Assembly (NCBI RefSeq): GCF_008274805.1
Contig: NZ_CP022579.1
Span: 1,178,001 to 1,242,000 of the forward strand
From: Oryzomicrobium terrae
GTDB lineage: Bacteria > Pseudomonadota > Gammaproteobacteria > Burkholderiales > Rhodocyclaceae
Reading direction: 5' to 3'
DNA length: 64,000 nt
Below are positions 55,277 to 63,966 of this stretch, in pieces (within the stretch, counting starts at the first letter, position 1; each line of letters begins with the position of its first letter). Below the pieces are notes generated by a model. The model was given only the letters and a program-made list of their open reading frames with translations, had not been told where the DNA came from and did no database searches. The translations under genes and the position numbers were made by a program.

Positions 55277-56749
55277 ATGAATTTCAACGTGACTGACCTG
55301 GTCCCGGCTGCCGCCGAGATCTGGATGCTGGCCATGGCTTGCGTGGTGCTGGTGGCCGACGTTTTCGTCAAGGGCCAGGCCCGTACCGCCACGTTTGCCC
55401 TGACTTTGGTAACCCTGCTCGGGGCGGCGCTGCTGACCTTCCTCACCGCCGACGGCGAAATCACCTACGCATTCACCGGCACCTTCGTCGGTGACTTGAT
55501 GGGCAGCCTGCTCAAGCTGATGCTGTACCTGACCGTGATCATGGTGCTGTTCTATTCCCGCGGCTACATCCAGGCCCGCGGCCCCCTGGGGCGTGGCGAG
55601 TTCTACGTGCTCGTGCTGTTCGCCACCCTGGGCATGATGATCATGATCTCGTCCAACCATTTCCTGACCCTGTACCTGGGCCTGGAAATGCTGTCCCTGT
55701 CGCTCTATGCGCTGGTGGCGTTGAATCGGGATTCGGCAGTGTCCACCGAGGCGGCGATGAAGTACTTCGTCCTTGGTGCCCTGGCTTCCGGTGTGCTGCT
55801 CTACGGCATGTCGATGATTTATGGCGCTACCGGCAGCCTCGATATCACCCGGGTGGCCGAAGCCATCTACCTGAAGTCTGCCAATACCACCGTGCTGGTG
55901 TTCGGTTTGGTCTTCCTGGTCTCTGGCCTGGCCTTCAAACTCGGTGTGGTGCCGTTCCACATGTGGATCCCCGATGTCTACCAAGGCGCGCCCACCGCGG
56001 TGACCCTGTTCATCGGTTCCGCACCGAAGCTGGCGGCCTTCGCCATGACCATGCGCCTGCTGGTCAACGGCCTGCTGCCCCTGGCCCAGGACTGGCAGAC
56101 GATGCTGATCATCATGTCGGTGTTGTCCATGGCCATCGGTAACCTGGCGGCTATTGCCCAGACCAACATCAAGCGCATGCTGGCTTACTCCACCATCTCG
56201 CACATGGGCTTCATGCTGCTGGGCGTGGTGGCCGGTGTGGTCGGCGGCGATGCCCGCTACGCGCTCAACGCCTACAGCTCGGCCATGTTCTACGTGGTCT
56301 CCTACGTGCTGATGAGCCTGGGCGGCTTCGGCATGATCATCCTGCTCTCCCGTGCCGGGTTCGAGGCCGAGAAGCTGGAAGACTTCAAGGGCCTCAACAA
56401 GCGCAGCCCCTGGTTCGCCGGCGTGATGCTGATGGTGATGTTTTCGATGGCCGGTATCCCGTTCTTCGTCGGCTTCTTCGCCAAGTTCTCGGTGCTGCAG
56501 GCCGTGGTTGCCGCCGGCTACTACTGGCTGGCCATCGTCGCCGTGGCCTTCTCCCTGATTGGCGCCTTCTACTACCTGCGCGTCGTCAAGGTGATGTACT
56601 TCGACGAGCCTGCCGACACCGCTCCGCTGGAGGCAGGTGGCGACATCCGCGTGCTGCTGTCGGTCAATGGCCTGGCAGTGGCTTTGCTGGGGATCTTCCC
56701 CCAGACCCTGATGTCGTTGTGTGCCTTTGCCCTGCTGCGTTCCCTGTAA
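55277..56749 (+). CDS. nuoN: NADH-quinone oxidoreductase subunit N
   Basis: NuoN is the third antiporter-like subunit, closest to the quinone site. The 490-residue product has about 14 membrane helices with [40 protein letters not shown] and [20 protein letters not shown]. It is the last nuo gene; a strong terminator follows 20 bases after the stop. With nuoA to nuoM it completes the 14-subunit set in the standard order. Confidence 0.96.
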   Translation: MNFNVTDLVPAAAEIWMLAMACVVLVADVFVKGQARTATFALTLVTLLGAALLTFLTADGEITYAFTGTFVGDLMGSLLKLMLYLTVIMVLFYSRGYIQARGPLGRGEFYVLVLFATLGMMIMISSNHFLTLYLGLEMLSLSLYALVALNRDSAVSTEAAMKYFVLGALASGVLLYGMSMIYGATGSLDITRVAEAIYLKSANTTVLVFGLVFLVSGLAFKLGVVPFHMWIPDVYQGAPTAVTLFIGSAPKLAAFAMTMRLLVNGLLPLAQDWQTMLIIMSVLSMAIGNLAAIAQTNIKRMLAYSTISHMGFMLLGVVAGVVGGDARYALNAYSSAMFYVVSYVLMSLGGFGMIILLSRAGFEAEKLEDFKGLNKRSPWFAGVMLMVMFSMAGIPFFVGFFAKFSVLQAVVAAGYYWLAIVAVAFSLIGAFYYLRVVKVMYFDEPADTAPLEAGGDIRVLLSVNGLAVALLGIFPQTLMSLCAFALLRSL

Positions 56750-56769
56750 CGCAAGCATAGTGCGGCACT

Positions 56770-56803
56770 AACGAAAAAGGCTCCTGCGGGAGCCTTTTTC
56801 GTT
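56770..56803. terminator. Rho-independent terminator after the nuo operon
   Basis: A perfect 15-bp stem (56770-56784 with 56789-56803, TGCG loop) has A5 in the 5' arm and T5 in the 3' arm. It closes the 14.6-kb nuo operon. Confidence 0.9.
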
Positions 56804-56881
56804 ATCCAGGTGGGCGCTGTGCTTGTGGCGCGTTTTATCATGGCAGCTCTGCCCGTGCGACTTTTCCGAATCCACTCCCCT

Positions 56882-57451
56882 ATGTCTTCCCCATTGTCCG
56901 ATCCCCACCTGACCGAAACCACCCTAGACAGCGAGCAGGTTTTTCTTGGCAAGCTGTTGCATGTGCGCCGCGATCGCGTCCGTCTGCCCAATGGCGGCGA
57001 AGCCGTACGCGAGTATGTGCGCCACCCCGGTGCGGTGGTGATCATTCCCGTATTGCCCAATGGCCGCCTGATCTTCGAACGCCAGTTCCGCTACCCGGTC
57101 GGTAAGGTGTTCCTCGAATTACCGGCGGGCAAGATTGACGCGGGCGAGGACATCCGCCTGACGGCGGAGCGGGAGCTTCATGAGGAAACGGGCTACATCG
57201 CGGCCCGCTGGCGCCACCTGGGGGTGATGCACCCCTGTATCGGCTATGCCGACGAGCGGATCGAAATCTTTCTTGCCGAAGGTCTGGAGGAACACCACAC
57301 CGGCCAGCGCCTTGATGAGGAAGAGTTCCTCGACCTGCTCGAGTTGAGTCTGGAAGAGGCCGTGGAGGCCGTGCGCCAGGGAGAAATCACCGATGCCAAG
57401 ACGATCACGGCACTTTTTTGGGCAGAAAAGGCACTGACTGCCGGCTGGTAG
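56882..57451 (+). CDS. NUDIX hydrolase, ADP-ribose pyrophosphatase-like
   Basis: This is a cytoplasmic NUDIX enzyme, most like the ADP-sugar diphosphatases (NudF type) that clear ADP-ribose. The 189-residue product from the ATG at 56882 has a complete Nudix box (G-x5-E-x7-REUxEExGU) seen as GKIDAGEDIRLTAERELHEE followed by TGYI. The preceding LIFERQFRYPVGKVFLELPA is typical of ADP-ribose enzymes. An earlier in-frame start (56810) would add a non-family leader. The substrate is inferred from family resemblance only. It stands alone after nuo and converges with the diguanylate cyclase gene. Confidence 0.88.
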   Translation: MSSPLSDPHLTETTLDSEQVFLGKLLHVRRDRVRLPNGGEAVREYVRHPGAVVIIPVLPNGRLIFERQFRYPVGKVFLELPAGKIDAGEDIRLTAERELHEETGYIAARWRHLGVMHPCIGYADERIEIFLAEGLEEHHTGQRLDEEEFLDLLELSLEEAVEAVRQGEITDAKTITALFWAEKALTAGW

Positions 57452-57493
57452 CCCTGTCCCGCGCTGGTCGTGGGGGCGGGCAATCCTCCCCAC

Positions 57494-58672
57494 TCAGTCC
57501 TGGGGAGCGTCGGCGGCGAGATCGTGGACGACGATGCGGTTGCGCCCCGACTGCTTCGCCAGGTACATGCGCCGGTCGGCAATCTCGATCAGCTGCTCCC
57601 ACTGGGACGCCTTGTCGTGGATGCGTTCGGCAATGCCGACGCTGGCCGTCAGCAGGGTACCGTCGGGGCGCCGCCCCAAACCCTGGCCGGTGAGTCGCTC
57701 CAAGGCTGCCTGGGCATCGGGTAGACGGGTATTGGGCATGATCAGGAGGAACTCTTCACCACCCCAGCGGGTGAGGATGTCGCCGCTGCGCAGGGATTCG
57801 TTGATCGCCTTCGAGGCGCGGCGTAGCGCCCGGTCACCCTCGTCGTGGCCGTAGCGGTCGTTGATGCTCTTGAAGTTGTCCAGGTCGATGAAGGCCACCG
57901 ACAGCGGCGTCTCGGCCCGGTTGGCCACGCTGCCGTAGAGTTCCAGGATCTCTTCGGCGCTGCGCCGTGAGTGCACGCCGGTGAGCGGATCGCGGATGGC
58001 CTGGCGTACCAGGGCCACCATGAACGCGAGCTGGCTCATTCCCGCCAGGTTGGCAACCCCGGCGATCAGCGCCATCAACCAGAAGGCGCCGGCGAAGGAG
58101 GGCCAGTTGAGCTGCCCCCAGGACAGGATCTGCGCCAGCACCTGGGAAAGCAGCATCGGGGCGATGAAGGCCAGGTTTTCCAGGAAGGTCAGGGGAAAGA
58201 TTGCCAGCCCGGCCAGCAGCACAAACGGCAGGAAGGCGTAGCCGGCGCCGATGGCTGCCGACATGCCGGTCAGGTCGAAGGAGGTCAGTACCTGGTGCGA
58301 CACCACGTAGAAAACCGTGGGAATGGCGAACAGCAAGGCCATCGCCCGATAGGCGTTGAGCAGGTTGCCGGAGGGCTTGTAACAGATCACCAGGGCGGCG
58401 AAGGCTCCCGCCGCCACTAGGCGCATCCCGGCGAGAAAGAACCACAGCGGGAAGGGAAAGACCACGTAGTCCACGATGCTCCACAGCGGGGTGAGCACGG
58501 CGAACAGGAAGGCGAACAGACGCACCCGGTTCACGACGACCATGGCCCGGCGCCGTGCCAGCAAGGGGGACTGCTGGTGCGGCGAAATCAGCCAGAGGAC
58601 TTCGTTGGCATCGAGCTCGCCGGGCATGAGCCCGGTGAGACGGTGCCAGATGATGTGGGCGAGACGGTTCAT
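57494..58672 (-). CDS. membrane-bound diguanylate cyclase (GGDEF)
   Basis: This enzyme would make cyclic di-GMP from two GTP. The 392-residue product has six or so N-terminal membrane helices (about residues 48-225) with little periplasmic mass, then a GGDEF domain (about 228-385). The active site is WGGEEF, and RSGD ends five residues before it, the RxxD inhibitory (I) site that allows product feedback. Other signs are DPLTGVHSRRSAEE, FIDLDNFKSINDRYGHDEGD and ADRRMYLAKQSGRNRI. No EAL domain is present. The sensed signal is unknown. It converges with the NUDIX gene; the RND pump genes lie upstream on the same strand, with a 69-base gap. Confidence 0.92.
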   Translation of the reverse strand: MNRLAHIIWHRLTGLMPGELDANEVLWLISPHQQSPLLARRRAMVVVNRVRLFAFLFAVLTPLWSIVDYVVFPFPLWFFLAGMRLVAAGAFAALVICYKPSGNLLNAYRAMALLFAIPTVFYVVSHQVLTSFDLTGMSAAIGAGYAFLPFVLLAGLAIFPLTFLENLAFIAPMLLSQVLAQILSWGQLNWPSFAGAFWLMALIAGVANLAGMSQLAFMVALVRQAIRDPLTGVHSRRSAEEILELYGSVANRAETPLSVAFIDLDNFKSINDRYGHDEGDRALRRASKAINESLRSGDILTRWGGEEFLLIMPNTRLPDAQAALERLTGQGLGRRPDGTLLTASVGIAERIHDKASQWEQLIEIADRRMYLAKQSGRNRIVVHDLAADAPQD

Positions 58673-58741
58673 GAGGCCAAACGGGACTTTCTGAAAAAAT
58701 TCGGATTTACAGCGAGTTAGAGTGAGATTTTAGGGGCTTCC

Positions 58742-61700
58742 TCAAGCATGCGCTTGATCAGGCGCAAGCTCCTGAGACTCTTTTCGCGTCCACCGATCCA
58801 GATACAGGTAAACCACCGGGGTCAGGTACAGGGTCAGGAATTGGGACAACACCAGGCCGCCCACCACCGCCAGGCCCAGAGGGCGGCGCACTTCGGCCCC
58901 GGCGCCGATGCCCAGGGCGATCGGCAGGGTGCCCACCAGGGCCGCCATGGTGGTCATCATGATCGGCCGGAAGCGGGTCAGGCAGGCTTCGAAAATGGCC
59001 TCCGCAGCGGCCAGCCCGGCGTGGCGCTGCTTCTCCAGGGCGAAGTCGATCATCATGATGGCGTTCTTCTTGACGATGCCAACCAGCATGATCACGCCGA
59101 CGAAGGCATAGAGGCTCAGGTCCACCTTGAAGATCATCAGCGTCAGCAGCGCTCCTAGGCCCGCCGAGGGCAAGCCGGAGAGGATGGTCAGGGGGTGGAT
59201 GAAGCTCTCGTAGAGAATCCCCAGGACGATATAGACCACTACCACGGCGATCAGCAGCAGCACGCCCAATCCCTGGAGGGAGGCCTGGAAGGCCTGAGCG
59301 GTGCCCTGCAGGCTGGTGGTCAGGGAAACCGGCGGACGCAGTTCAGCCTCCAGGGCCTTGATGCGGTCCACCGCCTCGCCCAGGGAGGTGCCCGGCAACA
59401 GGTTGAAGGAAATGGTCACCGAGGGGAGCTGGGCCTGGTGGTTCACCGTCAGTGCCTGGGTCTTGCGTGTGACCCGGGCCACCGTATCCAGGGGGACCAG
59501 CCGGCCGCTGGCGGCGCGCACGTAGAGGCGCGACAGGGTGTTGGGGTCGGCCTGGAACTGGGGGGAAAGCTCCAGGATCACCTGGTACTGGTTGGTGGAG
59601 CCGTAGATGGTGGACACCTGGCGGGCCGAGAAGGCGCTCTGCAGGGCGTCCTCAACCTGGGCAAAGGTCAGTCCGAGGGACGACAGCTTGTCCCGATCCA
59701 CGTCCAGGGCCATGACCGGGCTCTGGTTGTTGAGGTTGCTGGTGACATCGATGAAGCCCGGCAGCTTGCGGATACGGCCGAGCAGGGTGTCGGTCCACTG
59801 GTACAGCTCGCCCAGGTCGGTGTCCTGCAGGGTGTACTGGTACTGGGCCGATGTCACCTGGCCGCCGATGCGGATCGACGGCGGGTTCTGCAGATAGACC
59901 TTGATGCCCGGCACCACCGCCAGTTTTGGGCGCAGTTCCTGGATGATCTCGTCGGCGCTCAGGCGGCGCTCATGGGCGTCCTTGAGACGGATGAAGATGG
60001 TGCCCGTATTGGTGGTGGGACGGGCTCCGCCTGCTCCCACGGTGGAGTTGAACACCGCCACGTTGGGATCTTCGGCCAGAATGGCGGCTACTGCCCGCTG
60101 GCGCTCGGCCATGGCCTGGAACGAGGCGTCCTGGCCGCCCTCGGTGAAGGCGATGATCTGGCCGGTATCGCTGCTCGGCAGAAAATCCTTGGGGATGGAC
60201 ACAAACAGGCCGGCAGTTAGGGCCAGGGTCAGGAAGAAGCTGGCGATGACCCAGCCGCGCCGGGCCAGGGCCCAGGTCAGGGACGCCCGGTAACCGGCCA
60301 GCAAGGCGTCGAAAAAGCGCTCGAACGCCTGGTAGACCCGGTTATGCGGCGTTGCTTCGCCGGGGGCATGGCCTTTCAGGTAGCGGCTGCACAGCATCGG
60401 CGTCAGGGTCAGGGAGACGAAACCCGATACCAGGATTGCGGCACAGATGGTCACGGCGAATTCATGCAGCAACCGGCCGACGATGCCGCCCATGAACAGC
60501 ACCGGAATAAACACGGCGATCAACGAGATGGTCATCGAGATGATGGTGAAGCCGATCTCCCGGGCCCCCTTGATCGCTGCCTGAAAGGGCCGTTCGCCGG
60601 CTTCGACGTGGCGGACGATGTTCTCCAGCATGACGATGGCGTCATCCACGACGAAGCCCACCGCCAGAGTCAGGGCCAGCAGCGACAGGTTGTCCAGGCT
60701 GTAGCCGAGCAGCTGCATCACCGCGAAGGTGCCGATCACCGAAATCGGCAGGGCCAGACTAGGAATCACCGTGGCCGAGAGGTTGCGCAAGAAGAGCAGG
60801 ATCACCAGGATCACCAGCACCCCGGCCAGCACCAGGGTGAACTGCACGTCATCGATGGACTCGCGGATCGATACGCTGCGGTCGAACAGCACGGTCATCT
60901 CGATGGATGCCGGCAGCTTGGCCTGGAAGGCGGGCAGAGTGGCCTTGATGGCGTCCACCGTGGCGATGGTGTTGGCGCCGGGCTGGCGCTGGATGGCCAG
61001 CATGATCGAGCGCTGGTGGCTGGAGCCGTCGAAGAACCAGCTGGCGATCTTGGCGTTCTCGACGCTGTCGATCGGCGTCGCCACGTCTTCCAGGCGCACC
61101 GGCGCACCGTTGCGGTAGGCCACGATCAGGGGGCGGTAGGCGTTGGCGTTTTCCAGCTGGCCGTTGGTCTTGAGGGCGAAGCTCTGTTGGGCCCCGTCGA
61201 TGGAGCCGACCGGCTGCTTGACGTTGCCGCCGCGGATGGCCTGCTGCAACTCATCCAGGCCCACGCCCCGGGCGGCCAGCTGGTCCGGATCGGCCTGGAC
61301 GCGCACGGCGAACTTCTGGGAGCCATAGACCTGCACCTGGGCGACCCCAGGCAGGGTGGACAGACGCTGGGCGAGCAGGGTCTCGGCATACTCGTTCACC
61401 GTCGGCAGGGGCAGGGTGCGCGAGCGCATCGAGATGTAGAAGATCGGCGAATCCGCCGGGTTCACCTTGCGGAACGAGGGCGGCGTCGGCATGTCCGGCG
61501 GCAGCTTGCGTTGCGCGGCGGCAATGGACGACTGCACGTCCTGGGCGGCGGCATCGATGTCCCGCTCCAGGGAAAACTGCAGGGTGATGGTGGTGGAGCC
61601 CTGGGCGCTGGTGGACGTCATCGAGTCCAGGCCGGCGATGGTCGAGAACTGGGCCTCCAGGGGCGTGGCCACCGAGGCCGCCATGGTTTCCGGCGAGGCC

Positions 61701-61858
61701 CCGGGCAGGGAGGCGGTGACCGAGATGGTCGGGAAGTCCACGCTCGGCAGTTCGGAAACGGGCAGGGCGCGGTAGGCCAGCAGGCCGAAGACGAGCAGCG
61801 CTGCCATCAGCAGCGTGGTCATCACCGGGCGGCGGATGCAAAGCTCGGGCAGTTGCAC
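58742..61858 (-). CDS. RND efflux transporter, inner membrane pump (MdtB/MuxB-like)
   Basis: This is a proton-driven HAE1-type RND pump that exports hydrophobic or amphiphilic compounds through a tripartite system. The 1038-residue product has the standard duplicated layout of 12 membrane helices and two large periplasmic loops. The proton-relay Asp pair in helix 4 is visible in VGFVVDDAIVMLENIVRHVE. The N-terminus (ELCIRRPVMTTLLMAALLVF, LPVSELPSVDFPTISVTASL) and internal segments most resemble the MdtB/MdtC and MuxB/MuxC group rather than AcrB. Only one pump gene is present, where that group often has two. The adaptor gene is 12 bases upstream. No outer-membrane channel gene or regulator is in the window. 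Confidence 0.92.
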   Translation of the reverse strand: MQLPELCIRRPVMTTLLMAALLVFGLLAYRALPVSELPSVDFPTISVTASLPGASPETMAASVATPLEAQFSTIAGLDSMTSTSAQGSTTITLQFSLERDIDAAAQDVQSSIAAAQRKLPPDMPTPPSFRKVNPADSPIFYISMRSRTLPLPTVNEYAETLLAQRLSTLPGVAQVQVYGSQKFAVRVQADPDQLAARGVGLDELQQAIRGGNVKQPVGSIDGAQQSFALKTNGQLENANAYRPLIVAYRNGAPVRLEDVATPIDSVENAKIASWFFDGSSHQRSIMLAIQRQPGANTIATVDAIKATLPAFQAKLPASIEMTVLFDRSVSIRESIDDVQFTLVLAGVLVILVILLFLRNLSATVIPSLALPISVIGTFAVMQLLGYSLDNLSLLALTLAVGFVVDDAIVMLENIVRHVEAGERPFQAAIKGAREIGFTIISMTISLIAVFIPVLFMGGIVGRLLHEFAVTICAAILVSGFVSLTLTPMLCSRYLKGHAPGEATPHNRVYQAFERFFDALLAGYRASLTWALARRGWVIASFFLTLALTAGLFVSIPKDFLPSSDTGQIIAFTEGGQDASFQAMAERQRAVAAILAEDPNVAVFNSTVGAGGARPTTNTGTIFIRLKDAHERRLSADEIIQELRPKLAVVPGIKVYLQNPPSIRIGGQVTSAQYQYTLQDTDLGELYQWTDTLLGRIRKLPGFIDVTSNLNNQSPVMALDVDRDKLSSLGLTFAQVEDALQSAFSARQVSTIYGSTNQYQVILELSPQFQADPNTLSRLYVRAASGRLVPLDTVARVTRKTQALTVNHQAQLPSVTISFNLLPGTSLGEAVDRIKALEAELRPPVSLTTSLQGTAQAFQASLQGLGVLLLIAVVVVYIVLGILYESFIHPLTILSGLPSAGLGALLTLMIFKVDLSLYAFVGVIMLVGIVKKNAIMMIDFALEKQRHAGLAAAEAIFEACLTRFRPIMMTTMAALVGTLPIALGIGAGAEVRRPLGLAVVGGLVLSQFLTLYLTPVVYLYLDRWTRKESQELAPDQAHA

Positions 61859-61870
61859 GGTGAAGACTCC

Positions 61871-63118
61871 TCAGCGGCCGGTGGCGGGCACGGCCGGCGC
61901 TTCGCCCTTGGCGCCGCCGCCGGCGACCGCCGGCGTTGCGACTGGGGCGGCCTCCGCGGCCTCCATGCCGTTTGCGGCATTCGTGGGCTTGGCGGCCGGC
62001 TTGACCTGGATGCGCGCCCCCGGGGTCAGGCGCAGCTGGCCGTCGGTGACCACCGTCTCGTTGCCTTGCAGGCCCTGGCCGATCACCGCCAGGCCCGCCT
62101 GGGTGGTGATGCCCGCCAGCTTGCGCAATTCCACCGTGTCGTTGGGGCCGACGACAAAAACGTAGGCGCCGTTGGGCCCCTGCTGGACCGCCTCGCTGGG
62201 GATCACCACCGCGTTCTTTTCGGTTCCCAGCACCAGGCTGACGTTGACGAACTGGCCGGGCATCAGCCGGCTCTCGTCATTGCTCACGGTGGCCTTCATC
62301 TGCACCGTGCCGGTGGTGTTGTCCACTGCGTTGTCGATGAAGCGGGCCTGGCCGGCGAAGTGCGGCGCGTTCGGGCCGGGCAGGGAAATGTCCACCGCCA
62401 GGGGGCCGTGGGCGAGGGCGTCCTTGACGCGCAGCAACTGGCTTTCCGGCACGGCAAAGCTGACGTACAGGGGCTTCACCCGGTTGACCACCGCCAGCAC
62501 CGTGTCGTTGGTCTTCACCCCGGCGCCGGGGAACACCAGTTTGGCGCCGACCACACCGCCGAAGGGGGCGCGGATCTCGGTGTAGGCCAGCTGCAGGCGG
62601 GCGAGTTCGGCGGCTGCCCGGTCGGCGCGTACCGTGGCGGCCATAGCTTGGGCGGTGCTGCGCACCTCCGCCACTTTTTCTTCCGAAACAAAGCCCTTGG
62701 CCTTCAACGCCACATAGCGTTCCACATCGGCTTCGGCCTTGGCCAGCTGGGCCTGGTCCCGGGCTTGGGCCGCCTCGGCCTGGGCCAGGCGGGCCTGGTA
62801 GTCGGCCGGGTCGAGGCGCACCAGCAGGTCGCCGGTCTTGACCGTCTGTCCTTCGGTAAACGGCACCGCCAGCACCTGGCCATCGACCCGGGCGCGCAGG
62901 GATACGGTTTCAAAGGCTTCGCCGCGGCCGACCACCTCGAGGCGGCGGGGCATGTCGCGGATCTGGGCGGTGGCCACGGTGACGGGCACCGGCGGCATCG
63001 GCTTGGCTGCCGTGCTCTTGGCGGCATCCGGACGCTGGCTGACCCATACGCCCACGGCGGCCACCGCCACTACGGCTGCCGTGGCAGTTCCTACGCGCAA
63101 TGCTTTTGTTGTTTTCAT
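61871..63118 (-). CDS. RND efflux periplasmic adaptor (membrane fusion protein)
   Basis: This is the periplasmic adaptor that links the RND pump to an outer-membrane channel. From the ATG at 63118 the product is 415 residues with an N-terminal membrane anchor (TATAAVVAVAAVGVWVSQRP). The biotinyl-lipoyl-like domain (SLRARVDGQVLAVPFTEGQT, VKTGDLLVRLDPADYQARLA), an alpha-helical hairpin (about 110-180) and beta-barrel domains (YTEIRAPFGGVVGAKLVFPG) follow, with an Ala/Pro/Gly-rich tail. A start at 63175 is possible but adds a leader unlike the family. It is in one operon with the pump gene at 58742-61858. Confidence 0.92.
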   Translation of the reverse strand: MKTTKALRVGTATAAVVAVAAVGVWVSQRPDAAKSTAAKPMPPVPVTVATAQIRDMPRRLEVVGRGEAFETVSLRARVDGQVLAVPFTEGQTVKTGDLLVRLDPADYQARLAQAEAAQARDQAQLAKAEADVERYVALKAKGFVSEEKVAEVRSTAQAMAATVRADRAAAELARLQLAYTEIRAPFGGVVGAKLVFPGAGVKTNDTVLAVVNRVKPLYVSFAVPESQLLRVKDALAHGPLAVDISLPGPNAPHFAGQARFIDNAVDNTTGTVQMKATVSNDESRLMPGQFVNVSLVLGTEKNAVVIPSEAVQQGPNGAYVFVVGPNDTVELRKLAGITTQAGLAVIGQGLQGNETVVTDGQLRLTPGARIQVKPAAKPTNAANGMEAAEAAPVATPAVAGGGAKGEAPAVPATGR

Positions 63119-63181
63119 GCCGGTATTCGGTCTGAGAGGGGTCGATAAAGCCGGGGCAGTCGCGGGCTGCCCCACAAGACA

Positions 63182-63201
63182 GCGCCACCCGAAGGTGGCG
63201 C
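63182..63201 (-). other. UUCG-type hairpin upstream of the efflux adaptor gene
   Basis: On the minus strand an 8-bp GC-rich stem (63201-63194 with 63189-63182) closes a TTCG tetraloop with a C-G closing pair, an unusually stable RNA hairpin. It is 64 bases upstream of the adaptor start and, if transcribed, lies in its leader. Confidence 0.5.
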
Positions 63202-63375
63202 GAGACCCTTATTTTCCCTGAACGGGCCGGGTTTGGGGGGAAGAATCGGTTGGGAATCGGGCGTTTTTTCAAGGCATTGGCCGGGTTTTTCGCCCATATG
63301 CTTATCAAAAAACCATCGTTCGATGGATCGGTGCCGCCGCCTACACTTTGCCTCGTGAAATTCCCCCATTCCGCC

Positions 63376-63780
63376 ATGACCCCCAGCGATCCGGCCGATG
63401 CGGCCTTTTTAGGGCACGGCGCTGCCCGGGCGACCGAGGACGGCAGTGCCGTGCCGGTGCTACCGACCCTGCAACGCAACGCCCTGCGCAAGCTGCTCGA
63501 CCGGCCCGACTTCACCCCTGCCGAGGTGGCCGCGTTGGGCTTTCGCCGTCTGCAATTGACCCGGGGCCTGGGGCGCAAGGGGCTGGACAACGTCTTGGCC
63601 TGGCTGCGCCATCACGGCCATGACCTGGAACCCCTGCCGACCCGCTGCGCCGATGGGGTGCGACGCAACCAGCGCATCGAGCGGGCCATCCACCTGCTCG
63701 AATCCCAGGGCTTCGTGGTGCTGCCCTGTTCCCCGTCGGCGGGCAGCGAGACTGGCGGCACCGGTCCGGCCGAGTCCTGA
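63376..63780 (+). CDS. small helix-hairpin-helix protein resembling the RNA polymerase alpha C-terminal domain
   Basis: Function unknown. From the ATG at 63376 the product is 134 residues; a GTG at 63355 is a possible alternative. A polar N-terminus (about 1-30) precedes a helical region (about 33-85) with RNALRKLLDRPDFTPAEVAA and TRGLGRKGLDNVLAWLRHHG. The latter has the GxG-K helix-hairpin-helix look of the alpha subunit C-terminal domain (compare LGRKSLNEI there), a fold that contacts DNA and activators. A basic segment (DGVRRNQRIERAIHLLES) and a Ser/Gly-rich tail follow. It lies 182 bases upstream of cysB on the same strand. The resemblance is by eye and needs a profile search. Confidence 0.55.
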   Translation: MTPSDPADAAFLGHGAARATEDGSAVPVLPTLQRNALRKLLDRPDFTPAEVAALGFRRLQLTRGLGRKGLDNVLAWLRHHGHDLEPLPTRCADGVRRNQRIERAIHLLESQGFVVLPCSPSAGSETGGTGPAES

Positions 63781-63869
63781 AACGAAGGGAGGAAGAGTGA
63801 AAATTCGTTTATATCTAAATTGAATTTGTTTTTAGGTATTCAGTATTTCAGTTCATAAGCAAGCCTCCC

Positions 63870-63875
63870 TAGACT
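63870..63875 (+). promoter_or_regulatory. candidate -10 element for cysB
   Basis: TAGACT lies 88 bases before the cysB start, downstream of an AT-rich stretch (63800-63860) that stands out from the GC-rich surroundings. The -35 (TTCAGT, 17 bases before) matches only in part. Confidence 0.35.
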
Positions 63876-63912
63876 CCTTGCCAATGACCTTTTAATGGGA
63901 TTGGAGTCCGTC

Positions 63913-63966
63913 ATGTTGCAACGTATTTCCACCGGGCCCGTACCCGGCGCGGGGGAGGCGCGATGA
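63913..63966 (+). CDS. putative 17-codon upstream ORF overlapping the cysB start
   Basis: An ATG at 63913 with GGAG six bases upstream opens a 17-codon frame (MLQRISTGPVPGAGEAR). It ends at TGA 63964-63966, overlapping the cysB ATG (63963) as ATGA. This arrangement would couple translation of the peptide to that of cysB. The peptide has no Cys or Met run of the kind used in known sulfur-responsive leader peptides, so its meaning is open. cysB also has its own GGGGGAGG close to its start. Confidence 0.4.
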   Translation: MLQRISTGPVPGAGEAR

